Origin: Dehalococcoidia bacterium
GTDB taxonomy: Bacteria > Chloroflexota > Dehalococcoidia > Tepidiformales > Tepidiformaceae
Reading direction: 5' to 3'
DNA: 64,000 bases
Assembly: GCA_009841435.1 (NCBI GenBank)
Contig: VXLW01000125.1
Location: forward strand, 1 to 64,000
Numbering within the stretch: the stretch's first letter is position 1; each line of letters opens with the position of its first letter. A program made the translations under genes and the position numbers. Of this stretch, positions 1 through 8,127 are shown piece after piece. The notes beneath the pieces are model-generated. The model searched no databases. It saw nothing but the letters and a program-made list of their open reading frames with translations, and was not told the DNA's origin.

Positions 1-240
1 GCCTATAGCAGCGTCATCAGGCCGGACGAGGTGCTGCTCCCGGCGGTGCTAGAAGGCGTCCCCAATATCATCATCGCAGACAACCACCCCAGCGCTGACC
101 CCTCCCCCAGCCCCCAGGACATCAAGGTCACGGGGGAGCTGAGGGAGGCGGCGGAGCTGCTGGGCCTGTCGCTCCTCGACCACGTCGTCATCGGCGGGGA
201 CGAGGCCGTCAGCTTCAAGGACCGCGGCCTCCTCGACTGA
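1..240 (+). CDS. radC: RadC-like JAB-domain protein, C-terminal part
   Basis: The frame is open from the window edge and ends at a TGA, giving the last 79 residues of a RadC/JAB (JAMM-fold) protein. The segment running from VIRPDEVLLPAVLEG through DNHPSADPSPSPQD to LLDHVVIGG matches the family C-terminus. RadC proteins are common on plasmids and conjugative elements; their biochemical role is still debated. One feature is odd: the usual metal-binding H-N-H reads D-N-H here, so the first histidine is replaced by aspartate and metal binding may be altered. It is followed by co-directional element genes. The N-terminus lies outside the window. Confidence 0.8.
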   Translation, partial: AYSSVIRPDEVLLPAVLEGVPNIIIADNHPSADPSPSPQDIKVTGELREAAELLGLSLLDHVVIGGDEAVSFKDRGLLD

Positions 241-345
241 CCGCTCGTAATCCACCACCCGACCGGCGTCCCACGACGGCCCGGCATCACGCGGGGTTCC
301 TCCCCGTGCGTCCACTCCGACCACCCACCCGAAGGAGAAGGACCC

Positions 346-702
346 ATGACCACCATCCGTGCCGTCCTCGAGGACCGGCGGCACACCTTCACCACCCAGC
401 CCGCGGTCGAGGGGATGCTCTGCGACGACTGTCCGCAGCCGCATCCCGCGACCACCGAGATACTCGACGACCCCGGCGACGACAGCTGGGGGCACTACTG
501 CGACCGCCACCTGGCCGCGGAGATGGCGGGGTTCGAGAAACTGCCATCGTGGACGCTCCCACACGACCTGACGGTGAGGCTCGACGCCGGGCCGCTCTAC
601 TACGACGGGCGCTGCGCCTGCGGCGAGTGGTCCCTGCGGGCGGATGACTGGTGCGACCTGGGCGCCGCCTTCGGCGCCCACTACCTGGAGGCCGCGTCGT
701 GA
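346..702 (+). CDS. hypothetical Cys-rich protein, 118 aa
   Basis: Start chosen at an ATG with a strong AAGGAGAAGG Shine-Dalgarno. Its cysteines fall in three clusters (CDDC near residue 25, C-x-x-H near 53, CACGEW near 90), suggesting a small zinc-binding fold, but I recognise no family. It heads a tightly coupled run: its TGA overlaps the GTG of the next gene by four bases, and that gene overlaps the methyltransferase in the same way. The context of RadC, methyltransferase and helicase points to a conjugative-element accessory gene. Function unknown. Confidence 0.65.
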   Translation: MTTIRAVLEDRRHTFTTQPAVEGMLCDDCPQPHPATTEILDDPGDDSWGHYCDRHLAAEMAGFEKLPSWTLPHDLTVRLDAGPLYYDGRCACGEWSLRADDWCDLGAAFGAHYLEAAS

Positions 703-1340
703 CGCCCGACGACCTCCACACCGTGAGCGCCGGCGGCTTCTCCGCCACGGCCGACGCCTTCGCCAGGGACGCCGAGGACGGCGGTCTCTGGTTCCTCTCG
801 ATGGTGGGCTCCCAGACCGCCCTCAAGGCTATCTGGGGCTCCCTCCTCAAGCAGCCCCCCGACCCCGCCCACCTCATCCGCGGAGCGGACGGGATGGCCC
901 TTTCAGGCGGCTACCAGCGCTGCCACGTCCCCCGCGAGACGGTCGGGACGTGGACGACGAAGATCGCCCGCCTGCCCGTCTCGGGCGGCTACCACGCCCT
1001 CGTCTACACGAGGCTCGCCGAGTACGCCTTCGAGCGGGACGCCTTCCTCCTCCTGGCCAAGACAGAGGATGAGGCGCCCTCGTTGCACCACCGCTTCCTC
1101 GACCGCCGCAGCCCCCTGCCGTTGCACCGCTCCTGGGCGGACTGGCTCTGGCGGCGGGCGCTGGCGCGGGAGGAAGCCGTTCCCCTGCAGTCGGAGGGCG
1201 TCGTCGCCTACCGCTGCGACCCGGACGCGGAGGCGCTCCGGGACGACCTCTCCGTGGCGGTCGCGTCGGGACTCCTGACGCTGCCGCACGACGGGGACGC
1301 ATCAACACCGACCACCAACCCGGAAGGAGAGAACCGATGA
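699..1340 (+). CDS. hypothetical protein, 213 aa
   Basis: The frame is open further upstream, but the GTG at 699 makes a four-base GTGA overlap with the previous stop and is the natural translationally coupled start. No domain recognised; the protein is soluble, Ala/Arg/Leu-rich, with no signal peptide or membrane segment. Its 3' end overlaps the methyltransferase ATG by four bases (ATGA), so the genes from 346 to 2374 are almost certainly one transcript. Confidence 0.6.
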   Translation: MTPDDLHTVSAGGFSATADAFARDAEDGGLWFLSMVGSQTALKAIWGSLLKQPPDPAHLIRGADGMALSGGYQRCHVPRETVGTWTTKIARLPVSGGYHALVYTRLAEYAFERDAFLLLAKTEDEAPSLHHRFLDRRSPLPLHRSWADWLWRRALAREEAVPLQSEGVVAYRCDPDAEALRDDLSVAVASGLLTLPHDGDASTPTTNPEGENR

Positions 1341-2374
1341 GACTGGCCGCACAGGCGAAGGGAGGCTTCTACCCGACGCCGCCACGAGTAACCGACCTGA
1401 TGGCGGAGCTGATCCAGCCTCCCGCGGGCTACGCCCGCAAGGACGAAACGCTGCGGGTTCTCGACCCCTGCTGCGGCGAGGGCGATGCCCTCGTCCGGCT
1501 GGCGGCAGCCCTCAGGAAGCCGCATGCGGCCGACGTCGAGACCTACGGGGTGGAGCTTCACGCCGATCGCGCGGAGGCGGCGAAGAGCCGCCTCGACCAC
1601 GTGCTCGGCACCGACCTCTTCGCCACCTCGATCGCCAACGGCGCCTTCGGACTCCTCTACCTGAACCCTCCCTATGACTGGGACTCGGGGGAGGAGAGGC
1701 GCGTCGAGCACAGCTTTCTCACCCACTGCACCCGCTACCTGGCGGAGGACGGCCTGCTGGTCCTCGTCGTGCCCCGGCAGCGGCTGGCGGTGTCGGCGAG
1801 GTACCTCGCCTCCCACTTCGCACGCCTCGACTGCTGGGCCTTTCCCGAGCCGGAGCGCGAGGCCTACGACCAGGTCGTCCTGATGGGCTACCGCAAGGGT
1901 GAGGTCTTCCTCGACGCCCATGCCGAGGAGCGCATCCACGCGTGGGCCGCGGGTGAAGCTCCCGAGCTGGCTCCCCGACGCTACCCCCTCTACCTGGCCA
2001 CGGCCACGCCCGCGGGGGACGTGCTCTTCGCCACCCGCACCGTCGACCCGGTGGCGGCGGCGGACGAGGCGCGGCACTCGGGGCTCTGGGCGAGCACGGC
2101 GGTGACCGACCTGCTCTGGCCCGCCCAGGACCAGCGCACGCGACCGCTCATGCCGCTCAGGCGCGGCCACCTGGCCATGCTTGTGGCGGCTGGCTTCCTC
2201 GACAACCTCCAGCTCGAAGCCGGGGACAGCCGCATCCTCGTCAAGGGGCGCACCTCGAAAGAGATGCACCTCGTCGAGACCACACCCACAAAGGAGACCT
2301 TCCGCGAGCGTCTCCTCACTACCGTCGTCGCCCTCGACCTGGACACGGGCCAGGTCACCGACATCGCCGCCTAG
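1337..2374 (+). CDS. N6-adenine-type DNA methyltransferase of a mobile element
   Basis: 345 aa. The SAM-binding motif I is DPCCGEG (residues 43-49) and the amino-methyltransferase catalytic motif NPPY is at 110-113, the order found in gamma/beta-type N6-adenine or N4-cytosine methylases. The N-terminal FYPTPP motif before motif I resembles the DUF6094-type methylases seen on plasmids and conjugative elements. There is no partner restriction nuclease nearby, so an orphan or anti-restriction role is more likely than classical restriction-modification. It is coupled by a four-base overlap to the gene upstream and preceded by GGAAGGAG. Confidence 0.85.
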   Translation: MRLAAQAKGGFYPTPPRVTDLMAELIQPPAGYARKDETLRVLDPCCGEGDALVRLAAALRKPHAADVETYGVELHADRAEAAKSRLDHVLGTDLFATSIANGAFGLLYLNPPYDWDSGEERRVEHSFLTHCTRYLAEDGLLVLVVPRQRLAVSARYLASHFARLDCWAFPEPEREAYDQVVLMGYRKGEVFLDAHAEERIHAWAAGEAPELAPRRYPLYLATATPAGDVLFATRTVDPVAAADEARHSGLWASTAVTDLLWPAQDQRTRPLMPLRRGHLAMLVAAGFLDNLQLEAGDSRILVKGRTSKEMHLVETTPTKETFRERLLTTVVALDLDTGQVTDIAA

Positions 2375-2580
2375 TTTCTTTCAAGTCGCCTCTAGCTGGC
2401 GGCTCCCGACGGGTCAACGCCGACCCGCAAGCACGAGGCCCGCCGAGCAACCGGCAGCCTCGCACCAACGACCTCACCGGGGACGCTTCCAGCAGCCTGT
2501 GCTCACCTGTCCCCGGCTGCTGGCCGGGGCCAGTGCGCCCAGGTCCTGGTGTCGTCCCTCACAAGAGAAGGAGACACACC

Positions 2581-4845
2581 ATGGACCTGGCTGAATTCAT
2601 CGACACCTACCGCGACGCCATCGCCCAGCGGGTGGTGGAGTCCTACCCGCCCCGCTACCGGCCCTCCGCGTGCAAAAGACCTCTGCCGCACCTGCTGCGC
2701 ACGCCCCTGGGGGCGCAGGTGGACGCCATCCGCGGCGCGGCCCTCTCCCTCGGGGAGCGCCGCGGCACCACCGTCGTCGGGGAAATGGGGACGGGGAAAA
2801 CGTTCATTGCGGCCTCCGCCGCCCACCTCGCCGGCTTCCGCCGCATCCTCGTCCTCTGCCCGCCCCACCTCACCCGCAAGTGGAAGCGCGAAGTCGAGGA
2901 GACCGTGCCCGACGCCCGTGCCGCCATCGTCGCTTCCATCACCGACCTCGAGCGCCTGCGTCTCTCTCACGGGCCAGGGCCGCTCTTCGCGGTCATGTCC
3001 CGCGAGCGGGCGAAACTCTCCTACCGCTGGCTGCCCGCCGTCGTCGAGCGCTGGGCAACCGCCGACGGGAGGCTGGTGCGTCACGAGGAAACGCTGGAGC
3101 CGTTCCGGGTGCCGTGCTGCCCGGACTGTTTCGAGCCGATCGTCGACAAGGACGGGCTGCCGTTGACCTTGAACGATCTCGGGCGCAGGAAACGCACCTG
3201 CGACGAGTGCGGCTCCGCCCTCTGGAAGGCGGACCGCTCGGGACCGAAGCGCTACCCGCTCGCGGACTACGTGAAACACCGCCTGCGGGGCTTCTTCGAC
3301 CTCTTCATCGGCGACGAAGCCCATGAATACAAGGGAAGAGGTTCCGCCCAGGGCATCGCCGCTGGCATCCTCGCCGACGCCTGCGGCAAGTCGCTCTCCC
3401 TGAGCGGCACGCTCATGGGGGGTTACTCCTCCACGCTCTTCCACCTGCTGTACCGGTTCTCGCCGGAGATCCGGGGGGAGTTCGGGCGAGGCGAGGAGAG
3501 CCGCTGGATCGAGCGTTACGGCTTCGTCGAGCACACCATCGGGCGCGACGACGGCGAGTCCCTTGAGGACGGCCGCACGAGCCGACGGCGGAAGTACCGC
3601 AAGGTCATCCGTGAGCGCCCGGGGCTGGCGCCCGCAGCGCTCTTCCACCTCATCGGGAACTCCGTCTTCCTCAGGCTCTCGGACGTGGCCGCGGGGCTTC
3701 CGCCCTACGAGGAGCGGGTGCTCCTCTCCGACATGGAGACCGAGGAGGACGGCACCGGGCTCTCCCAGCGGAGCGCCTACGACGAGCTCTTCGGGACGCT
3801 GCGGAAGGCGCTGACGGAGCTCCTCGCGAAGGGCTCCAAGCGTTTGCTCGCCACCTACCTGCAGACGCTGCTGGCCTACCCGGACGGCTGCACCCGCGGC
3901 GAGACGGTCTTCGACCCCGAGTCGGAAGATGTGCTCGTGCAGGTGCCGCCCCTCTCCGAGGAGCGGCTCTACCCGAAGGAGCGCGCCCTCGTCGACCTCG
4001 TCGCCGCCGAGCGGCTGGCGGGGCGCCGAGTGCTCGTCTACGCCACCCACACGGGCACGCGCGACATCACGGGGCGCATGGAGGACTTCCTCTCCCGCCA
4101 CGGCTTCCGGGTCGCGGTGATGAAGGCCGACGCGGTGCCGCCCGAGCGCCGCGAGGCGTGGGTAGCGAAGCGGGTCGAGGAGGGCGTCGACGTGATGGTC
4201 TGCCACCCGCGGCTCGTGCAGACGGGGCTGGACCTGGTGGAGTTTCCGACGCTGATTTGGTACGAAACCGACTACAGCGTCTACACGATGAGGCAGGCCT
4301 CGCGAAGGTCCTGGCGTATCGGCCAGACCGAGCCCGTCCAGGTTGTCTTCATGGCCTACCGGAACACCCTGCAGGCCGACGCCCTCAAGCTCGTGGCGCA
4401 GAAGCTCCAGTCGTCGCTGGCCGTCGAGGGGGAGCTGCCGGAGGACGGCCTCGCCGCCTACGGCGACGAAGGGGACGACCTCATGCTCGCCCTGGCGAGG
4501 AAGATCGTTGCGGGCGAGGAGGACGCCGGCTCGGTCGAGTCGGTCTTTGCCCAGGCGCAGCAGGTCGCGGCCGAGGCTGAGGCGTTGCTGGTCGACGAGG
4601 GCTGGCGCGCGTTGGAGTCCGACCCGGTCGCGGTCGGGGCCACAGCAGCTGCCGAGAGCACGGCAGACGCTGTGGACCCTGAGCCGCAGCGGTCGCTGTT
4701 CTCGTGGGCGGAGTTCCTCGCGGACACGGCGGAGGAGGAACCGCCGCCGCGTGGCCGTCGCCGCGACGAAGCCCCGACGCTCTCGCTGTTCGATTGGGCG
4801 CTCGAACGGGAGCGTGAGGGGGTGCTGGCGGGAGCAGCCGGATAG
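2581..4845 (+). CDS. SNF2/DEAD-like helicase of the element backbone
   Basis: 754 aa from the ATG preceded by GAAGGAGA; the frame extends upstream through a GTG without such a site. Walker A GEMGTGKT is at 67-74 and DEAH at 245-248. A CCxxC...CxxC cluster (about 179-210) lies between motifs I and II and looks like an inserted zinc ribbon. The C-terminal helicase lobe ends in a QASRRSWRIGQ motif VI typical of SNF2-type translocases. It follows the methyltransferase after about 200 noncoding bases. The methylase-plus-helicase pairing recurs on conjugative elements; the substrate is unknown. A strong hairpin follows the stop. Confidence 0.85.
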   Translation: MDLAEFIDTYRDAIAQRVVESYPPRYRPSACKRPLPHLLRTPLGAQVDAIRGAALSLGERRGTTVVGEMGTGKTFIAASAAHLAGFRRILVLCPPHLTRKWKREVEETVPDARAAIVASITDLERLRLSHGPGPLFAVMSRERAKLSYRWLPAVVERWATADGRLVRHEETLEPFRVPCCPDCFEPIVDKDGLPLTLNDLGRRKRTCDECGSALWKADRSGPKRYPLADYVKHRLRGFFDLFIGDEAHEYKGRGSAQGIAAGILADACGKSLSLSGTLMGGYSSTLFHLLYRFSPEIRGEFGRGEESRWIERYGFVEHTIGRDDGESLEDGRTSRRRKYRKVIRERPGLAPAALFHLIGNSVFLRLSDVAAGLPPYEERVLLSDMETEEDGTGLSQRSAYDELFGTLRKALTELLAKGSKRLLATYLQTLLAYPDGCTRGETVFDPESEDVLVQVPPLSEERLYPKERALVDLVAAERLAGRRVLVYATHTGTRDITGRMEDFLSRHGFRVAVMKADAVPPERREAWVAKRVEEGVDVMVCHPRLVQTGLDLVEFPTLIWYETDYSVYTMRQASRRSWRIGQTEPVQVVFMAYRNTLQADALKLVAQKLQSSLAVEGELPEDGLAAYGDEGDDLMLALARKIVAGEEDAGSVESVFAQAQQVAAEAEALLVDEGWRALESDPVAVGATAAAESTADAVDPEPQRSLFSWAEFLADTAEEEPPPRGRRRDEAPTLSLFDWALEREREGVLAGAAG

Positions 4846-4852
4846 GAACCGG

Positions 4853-4888
4853 AGGGGAGGGGCGCCGCTTGCGCGGCGCCCCTCCCCT
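4853..4888 (+). terminator. strong hairpin after the helicase gene
   Basis: A perfect 16-bp inverted repeat with a TTGC loop starts 8 bases after the helicase stop. The stem is almost all G/C. No T-tract follows, so it may be an RNA-stabilising 3' hairpin or a poor intrinsic terminator rather than a canonical one. Confidence 0.55.
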
Positions 4889-5380
4889 CTCGATCCCCCT
4901 GTGTGAAGCCTTTGGTGCGTTAACGCCGCTAGCAGTGCAGGGAACCGTGTCTGTCGTCCACCCGGGACGACGCGTCCCCGACCTACAGAGGCAGGTTCAC
5001 GGAGACGGGAGCGACGCCTGGAACGGATTAACCCCGCAGGCCGGTAGGCGGCAGCCCTGAAGGGGACCACGTCGTCCATCGCATCCGCCAAGCAGGCAGC
5101 ATTCGCTTTCACAGCGTTTCCAGTTCAGCTTCAGGTGTTCCGCCACGCAACTCCGACCTCCGCCACCGTCGGAACGCCTTGGGCGCCGGTACCGCAGCTT
5201 GCGGCCTGACGCAGCCCGCTGATGGCGAGCGCTCTCGAACGTAGACGGCCAGATTGCCCTCGGCGTCTTACCTAACCTCCGGCCTGGGGCAGCAGAGGAT
5301 ATTCGATCCCACGGCGTCACCCTCGGGTTCTTCCTCCACGACTAGCCTGACATCCTCGCGCGCCCCCAGGAGGGAAGCAC
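4889..5380. other. noncoding stretch
   Basis: About 490 bases with no convincing reading frame, repeat or RNA gene on either strand. Short open frames here lack ribosome sites and family resemblance. Confidence 0.5.
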
Positions 5381-5467
5381 ATGAGTAGCAAAAGCGACCG
5401 GAGGACTGGAAAAGACGAGGACCGCCCACCGCAGAGCGGCAAGGACCGTCCGCAGCCCAGGAAGTAG
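5381..5467 (+). CDS. possible 28-aa charged peptide
   Basis: ATG preceded at good distance by AGGAGGGA, then 28 codons to TAG. The product is very hydrophilic, rich in Lys/Arg/Asp/Pro, with no hydrophobic segment. The strong ribosome site and the intrinsic terminator right behind it are the only support. It could equally be a leader peptide or chance. Confidence 0.35.
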   Translation: MSSKSDRRTGKDEDRPPQSGKDRPQPRK

Positions 5468-5501
5468 GGGGTTTAGCGGGGTATCGCCACTGCGGCAGTG
5501 G

Positions 5502-5531
5502 CCCCCGCATCCGTCCATGTGTGGGGGTTTT
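5502..5531 (+). terminator. intrinsic terminator
   Basis: An 8-bp stem (CCCCCGCA pairing with TGTGGGGG, one G-T pair) with a 10-base loop, followed directly by TTTT. It overlaps a second possible hairpin (GCCACTG/CAGTGGC) just upstream. It would end transcription from the small frame at 5381 and separates it from the convergent protease gene. Confidence 0.6.
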
Positions 5532-5560
5532 CGTCGTGTCCAGAGCGACGGCGACTGCCG

Positions 5561-5917
5561 TCAATACATGATGAGGTGCGTAGGAACCAAGCGCTGCGAG
5601 GTGGGATCCACAGCAAGCCCCAAGCCTTCAAGCGTATAGGCACCCAGCAGCGACGGGGCGTCGTCCTCTCCGAAGGCCACGACGGTCACCTCGCTGGTGC
5701 CGTTGATCGTGATCCAGGCTCGTCCGACGTCCATGTCGACCCGCCGCCCGTCGGCCAGCAGAAACCGGCGCTGGCCCGTGGGTTCGACTCCGAGTTCCCG
5801 CAACAGGCGTGCGGACAGCGTGGTGTAGGCGGCCCCCGTATCGACGGTGGCCTCGATCTCCCTGGATGGCCCGCCGTCCATACCGGATATCTGGAAGGCC
5901 CAGTTGAACGTCCCCAT
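5561..5917 (-). CDS. retropepsin-like aspartic protease, 118 aa
   Basis: A single-domain clan AA aspartic protease: the catalytic V-D-T-G is at residues 25-28 and the family's closing motif appears as LLGAYTLEGLGL near residue 90. At about 118 aa it has the size of the free-standing bacterial retropepsin-like proteins, which must dimerise to form one active site. No signal peptide, so cytoplasmic. Neighbours give no clear partner. Substrate unknown. Confidence 0.8.
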   Translation of the reverse strand: MGTFNWAFQISGMDGGPSREIEATVDTGAAYTTLSARLLRELGVEPTGQRRFLLADGRRVDMDVGRAWITINGTSEVTVVAFGEDDAPSLLGAYTLEGLGLAVDPTSQRLVPTHLIMY

Positions 5918-6139
5918 ATCGCCGATTCTAGCCGATCGCAGTGTGCGAGTCGTCGCGGCCTAGCAGCTCGCCGAGGCGGTACGGCCGTCGCTCCAGGCGC
6001 TCCTCGATGAGCGGCTCCGAGCACAACAGGTCAAGGCCGGCGGCTCCCCCCCGGTGCTCTTTCGCCTCGTCGCCGTACAGGTGGTATCGCGACCCCTAGC
6101 ACTGACACGGCGACGTTGACCGACATGGGAGAATTACGT

Positions 6140-6766
6140 ATGCGCGTGATCCTTGTGGCCGCCCTGCTCGGCGCCGCCGTTTACGGGGCTGTGCTCGTTA
6201 CTCACGAACCCCCGCTGCACCTGCGCAATCCGACACCTGCGGACTGGGCCACTGTGCCCCGCCACCTGCGGGCCAACGTGAAGGGGTGCATGTTGCGCCA
6301 CGGCGCCTGGGTCATCAGTGTGCAGGCGAGGACCACGTTCCCCGATGGCTACAACGTGTCGGGGGCAGGATTCAAGAAGTGCCGGGAAGCACTCCTCGCA
6401 GTCTGGATTCGTGAGAGGTTCTCTGTGGGAGATAGGGTCTACGACCTGCGCGTGTCCTCGCGCACCTGGGGTGGTCGGGAAGGTGTGCTGGCAGAGGCAA
6501 TCGGGGCTGTGCTCTTCGTCATGAGGTCCACGACAGGTAGCGAGCACGGCTTCTGGGTGGAAGCCCCCGGCCGGGTGGAGGATGACCTGCGCTACCCGCT
6601 TTCCTTCGAAACGGACGGTGCCCGGTACTGGGTGACGGTGACCAGAGCCCGGGGTGACCCCATCCTGTGGAAGGACCAAGAGACGGTCTTGCTCCTGCGG
6701 GACGTGCTGATCGAGCTTGTCCCGGAGGGCCACGAACACGTCTGGAAGGGACTGATGGCGAAGTGA
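6140..6766 (+). CDS. membrane-anchored or secreted protein, 208 aa
   Basis: The ATG at 6140 was chosen because it has GGAG upstream and puts the hydrophobic segment MRVILVAALLGAAVYG at the very N-terminus; in-frame TTG and ATG codons lie slightly upstream. The N-terminus is a signal anchor or signal peptide and the rest is soluble. No family recognised. Its stop overlaps a GTG in the frame of the next gene (the cupredoxin lipoprotein), so the two may be co-expressed at the cell surface. Confidence 0.6.
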   Translation: MRVILVAALLGAAVYGAVLVTHEPPLHLRNPTPADWATVPRHLRANVKGCMLRHGAWVISVQARTTFPDGYNVSGAGFKKCREALLAVWIRERFSVGDRVYDLRVSSRTWGGREGVLAEAIGAVLFVMRSTTGSEHGFWVEAPGRVEDDLRYPLSFETDGARYWVTVTRARGDPILWKDQETVLLLRDVLIELVPEGHEHVWKGLMAK

Positions 6767-6810
6767 GGATTGCTAGCGTGATAGCGAGACCGCGTGGACA
6801 GGCGGTAGCC

Positions 6811-7344
6811 ATGCTGACATCCACCCTCAAGAGGCGGCCGCTCCACGCTGGAGTGACTGCGGCCTGCCGTCTCATCCTCGCACTGGCGCTTGGCGCGCTG
6901 GTGGGTGCCTGCCAAGAAGACGCAGCACCGACGCCAGCCGCTTGCGACCAACCCGCCCCCTACTCCGTCACGATCACCGCCAGGGACGGTGCTTTCGATC
7001 CTCCCCACATGGCCCTGCCCCCGGGCGTCACGGTGGTTCTGACCCTCGACAACCAAGACGAGGACGTCACGCACAGCTTCACCGTCTGGTATCTCGGGGA
7101 TGAGGTGGTCCACCCCTACAACCCGGGCGGGTGCCTCTGTGGCTGCGAGGGAAGTGATAGCGACCCACAGCAACTCGGGTCGCCAGCGGTGGAAGGGGGA
7201 ACCAGCCACACCTTCACCTTCACGTCACCGCCGTTGTTGGCTTACAGGTCCGAGCCGCTGAGCCGCTACACCTTCTGGTGCGAGTTTCACCCGGACACGA
7301 TGACAGGCGAGTTCTGGGTGGCGGGGCCGGGCGACTTGGAGTAG
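6811..7344 (+). CDS. cupredoxin-domain lipoprotein, 177 aa
   Basis: The N-terminal signal ends in the lipobox LVGAC, so the mature protein should be lipid-anchored outside the membrane. The C-terminal half has the plastocyanin-like pattern: an upstream HSFTVW histidine and a C-x3-H-x4-M cluster (CEFHPDTM), which together would bind one type-1 copper. An inserted CLCGCEG loop between them is unusual. Start uncertain: GTG at 6763 overlaps the upstream stop, but ATG 6811 gives a normal-length lipoprotein signal. Likely role is electron transfer or copper handling, by family. Confidence 0.7.
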   Translation: MLTSTLKRRPLHAGVTAACRLILALALGALVGACQEDAAPTPAACDQPAPYSVTITARDGAFDPPHMALPPGVTVVLTLDNQDEDVTHSFTVWYLGDEVVHPYNPGGCLCGCEGSDSDPQQLGSPAVEGGTSHTFTFTSPPLLAYRSEPLSRYTFWCEFHPDTMTGEFWVAGPGDLE

Positions 7345-7499
7345 GGCGCGTTGTGCGGGCAAACCTTGGCTTTCATAGCGACGAGGTGTGGCATGCCCCG
7401 ACCAAGCCCTTGTCTGGGCAGCCACGGACGGCCACATCGGAGTCGAGTTGGGCAACGGCGGACGGGCAGTAGGCGAGCTTCGACTGCGGGACCTCCCAA

Positions 7500-7905
7500 T
7501 CAGAGCATCAGTTGAAGCGTCAACTCGAAGGTTCTCGATGAGCACAGAGAGATCGGCTTGACCAGAGGTGGCCGTCGACGCGGGAGTTACCGAAATCTGG
7601 GCTAGCGGGAGCGCGACGGGTGGGGTGGCGGCACCGTCGAGCGGAGTCACAGCAAGCACGAGCGCCAAAACCACGCCGGTGAGTGCTCCCGCCACGGCAA
7701 GGCCTGACACGACGACCTCCGAGCAAGAAGTGAGAGGGGTAGTAACGCGCCAAGGGCCTTGCGTCCCTCACCTCCCGAGGCTCGCCACGCAACAAGCTCG
7801 GATCGGTCGCGGAGGCCAAGCTTGTGCCGCATGTTCCCGACATGGAACTCGACTGCGTCCGGACTGACGCCGAGGCGCACGGCGAACTCGGAGTAGATCG
7901 CGCCC
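7500..7905 (-). pseudogene. truncated, frameshifted LuxR-type regulator
   Basis: On the minus strand a LuxR/GerE helix-turn-helix half is readable (LGVSPDAVEFHVGNMRHKLGL), followed by a linker. A hydrophobic segment (SGLAVAGALTGVVLALVLAV) continues in a different frame, so a frameshift lies near 7700-7750. The N-terminal part of the HTH is cut off exactly where a duplicated Uma2 fragment begins (7906). The original was probably a LuxR-type HTH with a C-terminal membrane segment. The 3' limit is approximate. Confidence 0.55.
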
Positions 7906-8001
7906 GACGGGCTGGATGTCCTGCCGGGCTTCGCCTGCGATGTGAACGCCGTCTTCGGGCCGGAGCCGACGGCCAAAGGCTCCAGCGAGGGAAGGCCCTA
8001 A
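7906..8001 (+). pseudogene. duplicated 3' end of a Uma2 nuclease gene
   Basis: The last 31 codons of a Uma2 protein (DGLDVLPGFACDVNAVFGP, then a short tail and stop) are nearly identical to the end of the intact gene at 11425-12027. Similarity continues about 50 bases past the stop in both copies. The 5' part of this copy is missing and replaced by LuxR debris, so this is a recombination junction rather than a gene. Confidence 0.8.
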
Positions 8002-8127
8002 ACGTGCACGAGTCCGGCCCGAGACTGGCGAGCCCAGGGGCTGCCGCCTCGCTGGGGTCGTGCTGGACGCACGGATGGTGGCTTCCTCGGCATATCTGCG
8101 ACACTCTGCGGCTAGTGTGAGCAGGCC

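Noticed and set aside
2503-5112. 869-codon minus-strand frame opposite the helicase
   Set aside because: Arg/Val/Glu-rich antisense shadow of a GC-rich gene; the plus strand carries clear helicase motifs.
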